The position numbers and the translations under genes are program-made. Below the pieces are notes generated by a model. That model had not been told where the DNA came from. It ran no database searches and saw only the letters and a list, made by a program, of their open reading frames with translations. Below are positions 53,519 to 62,020 of a stretch of 64,000 nt of DNA, piece by piece; position 1 is the first letter of the stretch; the number at the start of each line of letters is the position of its first letter. The stretch is from Pararhodobacter sp. (GTDB taxonomy: Bacteria > Pseudomonadota > Alphaproteobacteria > Rhodobacterales > Rhodobacteraceae), in contig NZ_JAUCBZ010000015.1 in the NCBI RefSeq assembly GCF_034676545.1, positions 3,808,509 through 3,872,508 on the forward strand. The letters are read 5' to 3'.

Positions 53519-53743
53519 AAAACAAGTCCTTGGGTTAATGTTCAGGTCTGCAATGTGTCATTCCTTGAGGAAATGCGAAAAGATCAGCGCAACGCTGTGA
53601 ATTGCGTCACATGAAACCGTCGATAAAATTATCTTGTTAAGCGTGCTTTGGCAGAAAGCGGAGGTCAGGATTGCAGAATAACATGAGTCTGGCAACTATA
53701 TTTTAGCCAGAGGTGGCGTGCCTGTCGAAACGCCATTCCAACG

Positions 53744-53763
53744 AAACGCCGTAAAAGCGGCGC
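53744..53763 (-). terminator. small hairpin after the 207-aa gene
   Basis: On the minus strand CGCCG / CGGCG around a TTTTA-type loop, followed by TTTCG. Lies ten bases after the stop of the unknown gene at 53773, so it may end the thioesterase-MATE operon. The 254-base gap to the SMR-like gene is AT-rich and has no gene. Confidence 0.5.
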
Positions 53764-53772
53764 GTTAGCCGG

Positions 53773-54396
53773 TCACACCAACCGGGCAAAAAGCCTGAGC
53801 GCATGGCTGGGATCCTGCGCCACGGCTGGTAAAACGCGGTCATACCCGGCAGCAATGAGCGCGGCGATATCCGGATCGAGGACGGCGGTCTCTTTGGCGC
53901 GCACCAGCGGCGCACGCTCTTTGAAGGCGGTGTCAGACCACAGCAGGATCACCTGCACGGCTTGAAGCAAAGCGATATCGGCGGCGGGCAAGCGTGACAT
54001 CTGGTCATCCATGCGCACAAACACGAAAGCGGCCTTGATCGCGCCCTCGGTATCAAAGCGGAAGGTGCGGTATTGGTTGGCGTCGGCGGCGTGCAGGCGG
54101 GCAACGGTTGTGGGCAGACCCTCGACCAGACGATCCAGATCGGGGACCGAGAGCAGCTCATCCCAGTCGCGGAAAAAGAACACCATCAGATTGACGCCAA
54201 GTTCGGGGTCATGCTCGGCCATGTGATGCCCGGCCAGCAGGGTGACGGCCTCGATCGCGCCCTTGACGGTTTGCAGCGTGGCGTCGTCGGTGCCAAACAC
54301 CACCGGCACGATCGCCCGGCCCCAGCGCGCAAACAGGTAGTCGCCGTTGGCGCGGGTGAACAGGGATTCGATCTTGGCGGGGGTCAGGTCGGTCAT
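53773..54396 (-). CDS. hypothetical protein (207 aa), coupled to MATE gene
   Basis: Not recognised. Cytosolic protein of 207 residues from ATG 54396. It contains LTPAKIESLFTRANGDYLFARWGRAIVPVVFGTDD, MVFFFRDWDELLSVPDLDRLVEGLP and FRFDTEGAIKAAFVFVRMDDQMSRLPAADIALLQAVQVILLWSD in part. Its ATG overlaps the MATE stop (ATGA), so it is the last gene of a four-gene coupled set. I see no catalytic motif. Confidence 0.75.
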   Translation of the reverse strand: MTDLTPAKIESLFTRANGDYLFARWGRAIVPVVFGTDDATLQTVKGAIEAVTLLAGHHMAEHDPELGVNLMVFFFRDWDELLSVPDLDRLVEGLPTTVARLHAADANQYRTFRFDTEGAIKAAFVFVRMDDQMSRLPAADIALLQAVQVILLWSDTAFKERAPLVRAKETAVLDPDIAALIAAGYDRVLPAVAQDPSHALRLFARLV

Positions 54397-55703
54397 GGGG
54401 CCTCCAAAGCGCGGGGGATGCGGGGGTAAAGCGCGGCGAGCGTGACCGCGCGCATCCCATACAGCACAAACATAGCCGCCCAAAGCCCGTGGTTTCCAAT
54501 GGGCGAGAGCAGCCAAAGCGCCACGGCATACACCGCGACCGAGACAATCATCGCGTTGCGCATCTCCTTGGTGCGGGTGGCACCGATGAAAATGCCATCG
54601 AGCAGGAAGCTGGCGACGCCGAACAGCGGCGAGAGGACCGCCCAGATCAGGAACACGCGGGCCGAGGCGCGGACATCGGGCGCGGTGGTCAGCAGGTCGA
54701 TGATCGTGGTGCCGAACAGCGCAAAGCCCAGCGCCATGAGCAGCGCCCCGCCCGCGCACCAGAGCGCCGACAGCCGCACCGCCTGGCGAAAGGCCGAGGC
54801 GCGGCGGGCACCGACCGCCTGGCCGACCAGCGTTTCGGCGGCAAAGGCAAAGCCATCGAGCAAGAAGGCCATCAGCGTCAGGAATTGCAGCAGGATCTGA
54901 TTGGCGGCCAGTTGCGTGTCGCCCTGCCCCGCCGATACGAACAGGAAGGTGGTGAAACTGCCGGTCAACAGCACCGAGCGGACCATGATATCGCCATTGA
55001 CCGAGGCCATGTGGCGCAGGCGCAGAGCATCAAACACGCGGGTGCTGGTGGTGGCCAGCCCGTCGCGGCAGAGCCACAGGCCAAAGGCGACGCCCGACCA
55101 TTCGGCAATGACGGTGGCCGAGGCGACCCCGGCGATGCCCCAGCCCAGGCCGATGACAAAGGCGATATCCAGCGCGATATTGGTGCCGTTCATCACCAGT
55201 TGCAGGGCAAGCACGGCGCGGGTGCGCTCCAACGCGATCAGCCAGCCGCTGAGGGCATAGGTGGCAATGATCGCCGGGGCGCCCCAGATGCGGACGGCAA
55301 GGTAGGTGCGGGTGAAGGATTCGACCTCGGCGCTGGCGGGAGCGATGCGGAAGGCGGCCCAGAAGAACGGCAATTGCACGGCGATCAGCAGCAGCCCGCC
55401 GGCCGCCGCGATCAAGAGGCCACGTTTGAGGATCGCGCCGACCTCGCCCGCGTTGCCGGCACCGTGGGCCTGCGCGGTCAGGCCGGTAGTGCCCATGCGC
55501 AGAAAGCCGAAGATCCAGTAGACCGAGGACAGGATCACCGCGCCAAGGCCCACCGCGCCGATGGGCGCGGCCTGGCCCAGTTGCCCGATCACGGCGGTAT
55601 CGACCAGACCCAGCAGCGGCACCGTCACATTCGCCGCCACGATCGGCAAGGCGATGCGCAACACGCGGGCGTGGGTCAGGTCCTGGATCGGGCCTGCGGT
55701 CAC
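54393..55703 (-). CDS. MATE-family efflux transporter
   Basis: Multidrug and toxin extrusion (DinF/NorM-like) transporter, 436 residues with about 12 membrane helices. Family segments: RIALPIVAANVTVPLLGLVDTAVIGQLG, GFLRMGTTGLTAQAHGAGN, and LLDGFAFAAETLVGQAVGAR. GTG start 55703 overlaps the thioesterase stop (GTGA). Substrate unknown. Confidence 0.92.
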   Translation of the reverse strand: MTAGPIQDLTHARVLRIALPIVAANVTVPLLGLVDTAVIGQLGQAAPIGAVGLGAVILSSVYWIFGFLRMGTTGLTAQAHGAGNAGEVGAILKRGLLIAAAGGLLLIAVQLPFFWAAFRIAPASAEVESFTRTYLAVRIWGAPAIIATYALSGWLIALERTRAVLALQLVMNGTNIALDIAFVIGLGWGIAGVASATVIAEWSGVAFGLWLCRDGLATTSTRVFDALRLRHMASVNGDIMVRSVLLTGSFTTFLFVSAGQGDTQLAANQILLQFLTLMAFLLDGFAFAAETLVGQAVGARRASAFRQAVRLSALWCAGGALLMALGFALFGTTIIDLLTTAPDVRASARVFLIWAVLSPLFGVASFLLDGIFIGATRTKEMRNAMIVSVAVYAVALWLLSPIGNHGLWAAMFVLYGMRAVTLAALYPRIPRALEAP

Positions 55704-56212
55704 GGGGCCTCGCGGCTGGGGATCAGGAAATGCCCGGTGGCCTGGGCAAACAGCCGTGAGCGGTTGTCCTGCCAGGCCTCGACATGCACGCTGGCATAAC
55801 GCCGCCCGGACCGGTTGATCCGCGCGCGGGCGTAGGCATCCCGCGGCAGGCCCGAGCGCAGATAATCGACGGTGAAGTCAATCGTCTTGGGCAGGCGCGG
55901 CAGGTGGGCGGCATCCAGCTTGCGCGGGTCCAGCTCGCCTTTTTCCATCTCTTCCCACAGGATCGACCAACTCAGTTCGATCATCGCGGTGATTTCCAGA
56001 AAGGCCGAGGTCACACCGCCATGCAGCGCCTGCAAGAACGGGTTGCCGACCAGTTTCTCGTCAAAGGGCAACAGCGCCGTCAGCTCGTCGCCCCGGCGAT
56101 CAAACTGGATGCCCAGAAAATTGACATACGGAATGCCGCCGACCAGCGTTTTCAGCGCGCGGTCACGGCGTTCCTTGACGATCTGCACGGGCTCGGGCTT
56201 GGGACGGTTCAT
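55700..56212 (-). CDS. PaaI-type hotdog thioesterase A
   Basis: Hotdog-fold protein of 170 residues, with NPFLQALHGGVTSAFLEITAMIELSW and PKTIDFTVDYLRSG, as in acyl-CoA thioesterases of the PaaI family. It overlaps thioesterase B upstream and the MATE gene downstream, so all are coupled. Substrate unknown. Confidence 0.85.
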   Translation of the reverse strand: MNRPKPEPVQIVKERRDRALKTLVGGIPYVNFLGIQFDRRGDELTALLPFDEKLVGNPFLQALHGGVTSAFLEITAMIELSWSILWEEMEKGELDPRKLDAAHLPRLPKTIDFTVDYLRSGLPRDAYARARINRSGRRYASVHVEAWQDNRSRLFAQATGHFLIPSREAP

Positions 56213-56652
56213 GCGTCTTTCCCCTTTGGTTTGGGTTTGCTGCCGCCGTCCATGGTGAACGCCCCCTGCGCGGTGGCGACGGGCAAGCCGGTATCCTCGT
56301 CATGGGCGGTGGCGCGCACGAAGGCGACCGAGCGCGTGGCGTGGTAACATTCGGCCCGCGCGGTGATCCGCTGGCGCGGGGTCGCGGCGCGCATGTAGTC
56401 GATGCGCAAATCCAGCGTCGCGGTGCTTTTGGCACCCGGATACGACATCACCGCCGCCCCGCAACAGGTATCGAGCAGCGCCGAGACCGCGCCACCCGCA
56501 ATCACCCCGGTCGCCGGATCACCGACGAATTGCGCGTCCCAGGGCATCGACATCACGGCTTTGCCGTCGCCGATCTCCTCCAGTTGAATTCCCATCGCCT
56601 TGGCGTGGGGAATGGCCTCGATAAAAGTCTGCGCAAGTGTGAGATCGGTCAT
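56209..56652 (-). CDS. PaaI-type hotdog thioesterase B
   Basis: Hotdog-fold protein of 147 residues from ATG 56652, with DPATGVIAGGAVSALLDTCCGAAVMS and ATLDLRIDYMRAA. It is paralogous to thioesterase A and overlaps it by 4 bases. A TTG at 56667 would add five residues. The promoter lies in the 168-base gap shared with the divergent MerR gene. Confidence 0.85.
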   Translation of the reverse strand: MTDLTLAQTFIEAIPHAKAMGIQLEEIGDGKAVMSMPWDAQFVGDPATGVIAGGAVSALLDTCCGAAVMSYPGAKSTATLDLRIDYMRAATPRQRITARAECYHATRSVAFVRATAHDEDTGLPVATAQGAFTMDGGSKPKPKGKDA

Positions 56653-56820
56653 GGGCTGGTCCTGCAATCAGGGATCGTCTTTGGCGCGACCATCGCCCCA
56701 GAGGGCCGCGGGTGCAAGGGCAGCCGATGCCCTCCGGGTGGAAAAACCAAAGGTTGCGCCCGGTCACGGTGCGGCCTAGGTTGAACAGACTCGACACAAG
56801 TGAAGGGCCGGAGCACCGCG

Positions 56821-57201
56821 ATGCGCGAAGAAAAATTGTCCTTCAAACAGATGTGCGCAAAATTCGACGTCACGCCCCGGACCCTGCGATATTATGAGTA
56901 TATCGAGCTTTTGAAGCCCGAAAAGGACGGTCGCAACCGGCTGTATGGCGCGCGCGAATGCGCCCGGATGACGCTGATCCTGCGCGGGCGGCGGTTTGGT
57001 TTCAGCCTGGAAGAACTGCGCCAATGGTTGCTGATCTATGAGACCAAGGGCACCGCGCCGCAGATGCAGATCTTTGTCGATATGGCAGACCGGCAACTGG
57101 ATGAACTGGCCCGGCAGCGCGATGAACTGGCCGTCACGATCGAAGATTTGCGGTCCCTGCGCGAGGAAGCGGCGCGACTCGCGAAACGTGAGTCTGACTG
57201 A
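56821..57201 (+). CDS. MerR-family regulator 1
   Basis: DNA-binding regulator of 126 residues (ATG 56821, GGAG seven bases upstream; GTG 56800 is an alternative). N-terminal MerR helix-turn-helix with VTPRTLRYYEYIELLKPEKDGRNRLYG, recognition wing, and a long C-terminal coiled coil (MADRQLDELARQRDELAVTIEDLRSLREEAARL). No Cys effector site. It closely resembles regulator 2 and may have arisen by duplication. Confidence 0.88.
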   Translation: MREEKLSFKQMCAKFDVTPRTLRYYEYIELLKPEKDGRNRLYGARECARMTLILRGRRFGFSLEELRQWLLIYETKGTAPQMQIFVDMADRQLDELARQRDELAVTIEDLRSLREEAARLAKRESD

Positions 57202-57303
57202 CGGGCGCGTGATTCCGGGGGCCATCCGGCGCCGGTCCCGCCGTTTTTCGCCCCTGAGGCCGCACGACATAACGTCACGACGCCTTGTGACGCAACGTCG
57301 AGC

Positions 57304-57319
57304 TTTACGTTAACGTCAA
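57304..57319. promoter_or_regulatory. MerR/LiuR-type operator upstream of regulator 2
   Basis: TTTACGTTAACGTCAA is a near-perfect dyad (14 of 16 positions symmetric), 73 bases before the MerR 2 start. It matches my memory of the operator of LiuR-type MerR regulators of fatty-acid and branched-chain amino-acid breakdown. Autoregulation and control of the downstream genes are inferred. Confidence 0.65.
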
Positions 57320-57391
57320 CTTCCTTTCAATCTCTTCTGAACGTTCTTAGGTGAAGCATTGCGGCACCGCCCCGGCAATCACGAGGTTTGA

Positions 57392-57790
57392 ATGATGGAT
57401 GAGACTCTGATGACGATTCGCCAGATGTGCGATGCGTTTGACGTAACGCCGCGCACCCTGCGTTTTTACGAATCCAAAGAACTGATTTTCCCGGCCCGTG
57501 ACGGGCAAAAGCGGTATTACAACCGCCGCGACCGTGGACGGCTCAAGCTGATCCTGCGCGGCAAGCGGTTCGGCTTTGCGCTGGAAGAAATGCGCCAGTT
57601 GCTGAACCTCTATGACCGCGGCGACGCGCAGGAAGAACAGCTGAAGCGCACCTATGAGGCCGCGCGCGAGCGTCTGGCGCAGATGGAACGTCAGCGCGAC
57701 GAGTTGACCGAAGCCATCGAGGATCTGCGCGCCCAGCTTGAGGTCGGCGCCGAGATGAGCATGGCCTTTCGCAAGACGGCTGCCGAATAA
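57392..57790 (+). CDS. MerR-family regulator 2 (LiuR-like)
   Basis: Regulator of 132 residues: VTPRTLRFYESKELIFPARDGQKRYYNRRDRGRLKLILRGKRFGF, then coiled coil EARERLAQMERQRDELTEAIEDL in part. No Cys ligand. It lies 66 bases before the acyl-CoA dehydrogenase gene and has an own upstream dyad. Likely senses acyl-CoA-type metabolites, judged by family and neighbours. Confidence 0.88.
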   Translation: MMDETLMTIRQMCDAFDVTPRTLRFYESKELIFPARDGQKRYYNRRDRGRLKLILRGKRFGFALEEMRQLLNLYDRGDAQEEQLKRTYEAARERLAQMERQRDELTEAIEDLRAQLEVGAEMSMAFRKTAAE

Positions 57791-57855
57791 CACAATCCGG
57801 TCCGGGCAACACCGGACCCGTTTCACCCCTCTTAAAACCCTCCCGACAGGAGTCC

Positions 57856-59637
57856 ATGATGACCCGCTATATCGCCCCCGTCAAAGACATGCAGTTCATC
57901 CTACACGACGTGCTGAAGGTCACCGAGCAGACCATTCCCGGCTATGACGAGTTGGAGCCAGAGTTCACCAACGCGATTTTCGAGGAGGCCGGCAAGCTGG
58001 CATCCGAAGTTCTGGAGCCGCTGAACGCAGTCGGTGATGTCGAGGGCTGCCGTCTGGAAAACGGCGTCGTTTACACGCCAACCGGGTTCAAGGATGCGTT
58101 TGAAAAGGTCAAGGAAGGCGGCTGGAACGGTCTGGACCTGCCCGAGGAATTCGGCGGCCAGAACCTGCCCTATGTGATGGGGATTTCGGTCGGTGAGGTG
58201 CTGATGTCGGCCAATATGGCCTTCAACATGTATCAGGGCCTGACCCACGGCGCGATCAACGCGCTGCTGGCCCACGCCACGCCCGAGCAAAAGGAACTCT
58301 ATCTGCCCAAGATGACCTCGCTGGAGTGGACCGGCACGATGAACCTGACGGAGCCCCATTGCGGCACCGATCTGGGACTGATCCGCACCAAGGCCGAGCC
58401 GCAGGACGATGGCAGCTACAAGATCACCGGCCAGAAGATCTTCATCTCGGCGGGTGACCATGACCTGTCGGAAAACGTCATCCATCTGGTGCTGGCCAAG
58501 GCCCCCGGCGGCGGCGAGGGCACCAAGGGTATCAGCCTGTTCATCGTGCCCAAGATCAATGTCAACGCCGACGGCTCGCTGGGCGCGCGCAACGGTGTGT
58601 CGGTCGGCAAGGTCGAGGAAAAGATGGGCATCCACGGCAACGCCACCTGCGTGATGAACTTTGACGAGGCGAACGGCTATCTGGTCGGCGAGCTGCACAA
58701 GGGCATGAAGGCGATGTTCGTGATGATGAACGAGGCCCGCGTCGGCGTTGGCCTGCAAGGCTACGCGATGGCCGAGGCGGCGTATCAGAACGCCCTCGAT
58801 TACGCCCGCGACCGCTTGCAGGGCCGCGCGGTGACCGGGGCCGAAAACCCCAAGGGCCCGGCTGACCCGCTGATCGTGCACCCCGATATTCGCCGCAACC
58901 TGATGGACCAGAAATCGTTCATCGAGGGCGCGCGGGCCTTTACCTATTGGGGTGCGCATCTGCTGGATCGCGGCCACCGTCTGGGCGACAAGGAGGCCGA
59001 GGGGCTGATCTCGTTGCTGACGCCGGTGATCAAGGGCTTCCAGACCGACAAGGGCTTTGACATGACCGTGCAGGCGCAACAGGTCTGGGGCGGCCATGGT
59101 TATATCGAGGAATCGGGCATGTCGCAGTATGTGCGCGATGCCCGGATCGCGATGATCTATGAAGGTGCCAACGGCGTGCAGGCGCTGGATCTGGTGGGCC
59201 GCAAGCTGGCCGCCGAGGGTGGCAAACCGGCAATGGCGTTCTTTGCGATGATCAAGGATTTCATCAAGGAAAACGACGGCAACGAGGCGCTGCAAAAGCC
59301 CTTCCTTGACCCGCTGAAGGCCGCATCAAAAGACCTGCAAGGCGCGATGATGTATTTCATGGAAAACGGCATGAAGAACCCGAATGCCGCACTGGCCGGC
59401 TCGACCGACTTCATGCACATGTTCGGCCATGTCTGCCTTGGCTACATGTGGGCACTGATGGCCAAAGCCAGCGCCGAGGCCTTGTCAAACGGCACCTCTG
59501 ACGCCACGTTCCATGAGACGAAGCTGGCCACCGGGCGCTACTATATGGCGCGGCACCTGCCGGCCACCGGGATGCACCTGGCGCGGATCCTGTCGGGCGC
59601 CGAGCCTGTCATGGCGCTGGCCGAAGATCAGTTCTAA
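57856..59637 (+). CDS. acyl-CoA dehydrogenase, long DmdC-like type
   Basis: Flavin acyl-CoA dehydrogenase of 593 residues (ATG 57856; the second ATG 57859 has better spacing from AGGAG). Beyond the common fold (MNLTEPHCGTDLGLIRTKA, KIFISAGDHDL, MNEARVGVGLQGYAM) it has a C-terminal domain of about 130 residues. The catalytic Glu is in MIYEGANGVQALDL (residue 436 or 435). This length and layout fit the family with DmdC (methylmercaptopropionyl-CoA dehydrogenase) and relatives; fatty acyl-CoA is equally likely. Confidence 0.92.
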   Translation: MMTRYIAPVKDMQFILHDVLKVTEQTIPGYDELEPEFTNAIFEEAGKLASEVLEPLNAVGDVEGCRLENGVVYTPTGFKDAFEKVKEGGWNGLDLPEEFGGQNLPYVMGISVGEVLMSANMAFNMYQGLTHGAINALLAHATPEQKELYLPKMTSLEWTGTMNLTEPHCGTDLGLIRTKAEPQDDGSYKITGQKIFISAGDHDLSENVIHLVLAKAPGGGEGTKGISLFIVPKINVNADGSLGARNGVSVGKVEEKMGIHGNATCVMNFDEANGYLVGELHKGMKAMFVMMNEARVGVGLQGYAMAEAAYQNALDYARDRLQGRAVTGAENPKGPADPLIVHPDIRRNLMDQKSFIEGARAFTYWGAHLLDRGHRLGDKEAEGLISLLTPVIKGFQTDKGFDMTVQAQQVWGGHGYIEESGMSQYVRDARIAMIYEGANGVQALDLVGRKLAAEGGKPAMAFFAMIKDFIKENDGNEALQKPFLDPLKAASKDLQGAMMYFMENGMKNPNAALAGSTDFMHMFGHVCLGYMWALMAKASAEALSNGTSDATFHETKLATGRYYMARHLPATGMHLARILSGAEPVMALAEDQF

Positions 59638-59644
59638 GCTGCTT

Positions 59645-59669
59645 GGGGCGGCGTCTCCTGCGCCGCCCC
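59645..59669 (+). terminator. intercistronic GC hairpin
   Basis: GGGGCGGCG and CGCCGCCCC form a perfect 9-bp stem around TCTCCTG, 8 bases after the dehydrogenase stop and 15 before the small gene. No T-run, so it is more likely an mRNA-stability or partial-termination element. Confidence 0.55.
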
Positions 59670-59683
59670 CACCCGGAGGGACT

Positions 59684-59896
59684 ATGCCCAAACGCCTGCG
59701 CCTGACCCGCCGTTTTCCGGTCGCCATGACCGAAGATGGCTATCGCCGCCTCAAACGCTTTGCGTCCGAGGCCGGGTTGGACGAAGGCGAGGCGCTGTCC
59801 TTCCTGTTCGAGAATTTCGACAGCGTGACGCATCACGAGAACCTGAGCCATCGGCTGAGGCTGTTCAATTCGGAGCTGGAAGCGCGCAAGCGCTGA
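59684..59896 (+). CDS. small RHH-like protein (70 aa)
   Basis: Basic protein of 70 residues with a good ribosome site (CGGAGGGACT). LRLTRRFPVAMTEDGYRRLKRFASEAGLDEGEALSFLFENF looks like a ribbon-helix-helix fold (strand, helix, helix), followed by a His/Leu-rich helix. It lies between two acyl-CoA dehydrogenase genes and may regulate or accompany them. I do not know a named family. Confidence 0.7.
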   Translation: MPKRLRLTRRFPVAMTEDGYRRLKRFASEAGLDEGEALSFLFENFDSVTHHENLSHRLRLFNSELEARKR

Positions 59897-59939
59897 GGCT
59901 GGATCTCTGCAAGACCGGGTTTCTGGGGAGGAGCTTTTG

Positions 59940-61097
59940 ATGACCGAACTGCCGCTGCAAACGCCCTCGTGGATGACCGACGAGCACAAGATGCTGGGCG
60001 ACATGACGCGCAGTTTTCTGACGGAAAAATGGCTGCCGCATCTGCCCCGCTGGCGCAAGCAGGGCGAGATGGACCGCACAACCTGGCAAGAGGCGGGCGC
60101 AATGGGCCTGCTGTGCGCCTCGATCCCCGAGGAATACGGTGGTGCTGGCGGCGATTTCGGCCACGAGGCGGTGATCGCCACCGAGGCCAGCCGCGCCAAT
60201 CTGGCCAGCTGGGGCAACGCAATCCATTCCGGCATCGTGGCGCATTACATCCTGACCTGCGGCACCGAGGAACAAAAGCAACGCTGGCTGCCCAAAATGG
60301 CCACCGGCGAGATTGTCGCCGCCCTGGCGATGACCGAACCCTCGGGCGGCTCGGACGTGCAGGGGCTGAAAACCCGCGCGGTTCGGGACGGCAACGTCTA
60401 CCGGCTGACCGGACAAAAGACCTTTATTTCCAACGGTCAACACGCAAACCTGATCGTCGCCGCGGCAAAAACCGACCCCATGGCGGGGGCCAGGGGCCTG
60501 TCGTTGGTGGTGGTGGAAACCGAGGGTGCCGGGGGCTTCACCCGCGGTCGCAACCTCGAGAAAATCGGCCTGAAAGCCGCCGACACCAGCGAGCTGTTCT
60601 TCGACAATGTGGCGATCGCGCCCGAGAATATCCTGGGCGGCACCGAGGGTCAGGGTTTCTACCAGATGATGCAGCAACTGCCGCAGGAACGTCTGATCAT
60701 CGGCTGCGGCGCGGTCGGCGCGATCGAGGGCGCCGTGGAGCGCACCATCGCCTATTGCAAAGAGCGCGAGGCCTTCGGCCAGCCGATCCTCAACTTCCAG
60801 AACACCCGCTTCAAACTGGCGGAATGCAAGACCAACGCCGTCGTTGCGCGCACCTTCCTCGACCGCTGCATCGAGGCGCATCTGAAGGGTGCCTTGAGCG
60901 TCGAACTGGCGGCGATGTGCAAATACTGGCTGACCGATCTGCAATGCAACGTGCTGGACGAGTGCGTGCAACTGCACGGCGGCTACGGGTTCATGCAGGA
61001 ATACGCAGTCGCCGAGATGTGGACCGACGCGCGCGTGCAGCGCATTTACGGCGGCACGAATGAAATCATGAAAGACCTGATCGCGAGGTCGCTATGA
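59940..61097 (+). CDS. acyl-CoA dehydrogenase, LCAD/IVD-like
   Basis: Acyl-CoA dehydrogenase of 385 residues from ATG 59940 (GGAGGAG upstream). Motifs ALAMTEPSGGSDVQGLKTRA, KTFISNGQHAN, REAFGQPILNFQNTRFKLAECK, CVQLHGGYGFMQEYAV and IYGGTNEIMKDLI. The usual C-terminal catalytic Glu is Gly here, while Glu250 in LPQERL occupies the position used by long-chain and isovaleryl-CoA enzymes. Cytosolic, uses ETF. Confidence 0.92.
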   Translation: MTELPLQTPSWMTDEHKMLGDMTRSFLTEKWLPHLPRWRKQGEMDRTTWQEAGAMGLLCASIPEEYGGAGGDFGHEAVIATEASRANLASWGNAIHSGIVAHYILTCGTEEQKQRWLPKMATGEIVAALAMTEPSGGSDVQGLKTRAVRDGNVYRLTGQKTFISNGQHANLIVAAAKTDPMAGARGLSLVVVETEGAGGFTRGRNLEKIGLKAADTSELFFDNVAIAPENILGGTEGQGFYQMMQQLPQERLIIGCGAVGAIEGAVERTIAYCKEREAFGQPILNFQNTRFKLAECKTNAVVARTFLDRCIEAHLKGALSVELAAMCKYWLTDLQCNVLDECVQLHGGYGFMQEYAVAEMWTDARVQRIYGGTNEIMKDLIARSL

Positions 61098-61135
61098 CCC
61101 TTTCCCGCGCCGCACTGGTCGAAAACGCCCGCTGT

Positions 61136-61329
61136 TTTGAGTATTTTTGGCAAGATGATATCGACAGGAATGCACCCCACTGCTCGCCGGGTTTGGCCGG
61201 GTCAACGCAGAGGGGCGACTTCACCTTGCACGGTCATCGGCTCTCCAGCCTGTACCGCACCGTCGATTTTAGGCACGCTTGGTTAAGAAACCCTGACTCT
61301 GCGACATCATCTTGCCAAAAATACTCAAA
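61136..61329. repeat. perfect 24-bp inverted repeat (motif copies 4 and 5)
   Basis: 61136-61159 and 61306-61329 are exact inverted copies carrying GAGTATTTTTGGCAAGATG, separated by 146 bases. Shorter inverted pieces (CCCGCTGT / ACAGCGGG) flank both ends. The gap 61098-61371 has no gene. It resembles a small mobile-type element or a bidirectional 3'-end structure. No clear target-site duplication. Confidence 0.8.
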
Positions 61330-61371
61330 TTCCGACCGCACAGCGGGTGCACCGGATGAAAGGATCTGCGC

Positions 61372-62010
61372 ATGACGGCGACACTCTATTGTTTTGGTGA
61401 ATCGGGAAACGCCTATAAGGCGGCACTGACGGCGACGCTGGCGGGCTATGACTGGGAGCCACGGTTTGTGGATTTCTTTGGCGGCGAAACCCGCGCGCCC
61501 GAATTTCGTGCGCTCAATGTGATGGGCGAGGTTCCGGTGCTGGTGGACGGCGACTTGACGCTCAGCCAATCGGGCGCGATCCAGTTGCATATCGCGCGCC
61601 AGACCGGCAAGCTGGGAGGGGCGGCGGATCAGCAAGACGAGGTTCTGCGCTGGATCCTGTGGGACAATCACAAGCTGTCGTCGCAGGCGGGCATGACCCG
61701 TTTCCTGATGAATTTCCTGCCCGAGGACAAACGCCCCAACGACGTGATCGGCTTCATGCAGGGCCGACTGAAAGCCGCCTATGCCACGCTGAACGCCCAT
61801 CTTGAGGGGCGTGACTGGATCGTGGGCGACGGCGTGACCATCGCCGACTGCGCCTGCTGTGGCTATCTCTATTACCCCGAACCCTTCGGCTTTGACCGCG
61901 CCGATTGGCCCAATATCGACCGTTGGCTGGGCAATATCGCTGCCCTGCCCGGCTGGAAACACCCCTATGACATGATGCCCGGATCGCCTGCCGACCGGGT
62001 CAAGGCCTGA
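61372..62010 (+). CDS. glutathione S-transferase family protein
   Basis: GST of 212 residues: thioredoxin-like N-terminal domain (LYCFGESGNAYKAALTATLAGYDWEP, NVMGEVPVLVDGDLTLSQSGAI) and an all-helical C-terminal domain (WIVGDGVTIADCACCGYLYY). In a fatty-acid cluster it may detoxify electrophilic products; the substrate is unknown. AAAGGATC precedes the ATG. Confidence 0.88.
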   Translation: MTATLYCFGESGNAYKAALTATLAGYDWEPRFVDFFGGETRAPEFRALNVMGEVPVLVDGDLTLSQSGAIQLHIARQTGKLGGAADQQDEVLRWILWDNHKLSSQAGMTRFLMNFLPEDKRPNDVIGFMQGRLKAAYATLNAHLEGRDWIVGDGVTIADCACCGYLYYPEPFGFDRADWPNIDRWLGNIAALPGWKHPYDMMPGSPADRVKA

Positions 62011-62020
62011 GGAGACCAAG

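Noticed and set aside
53670..53710. Plus-strand promoter and TCTGGC/GCCAGA hairpin
   Set aside because: Spacing between -35 and -10 is too long and no plus-strand gene follows.
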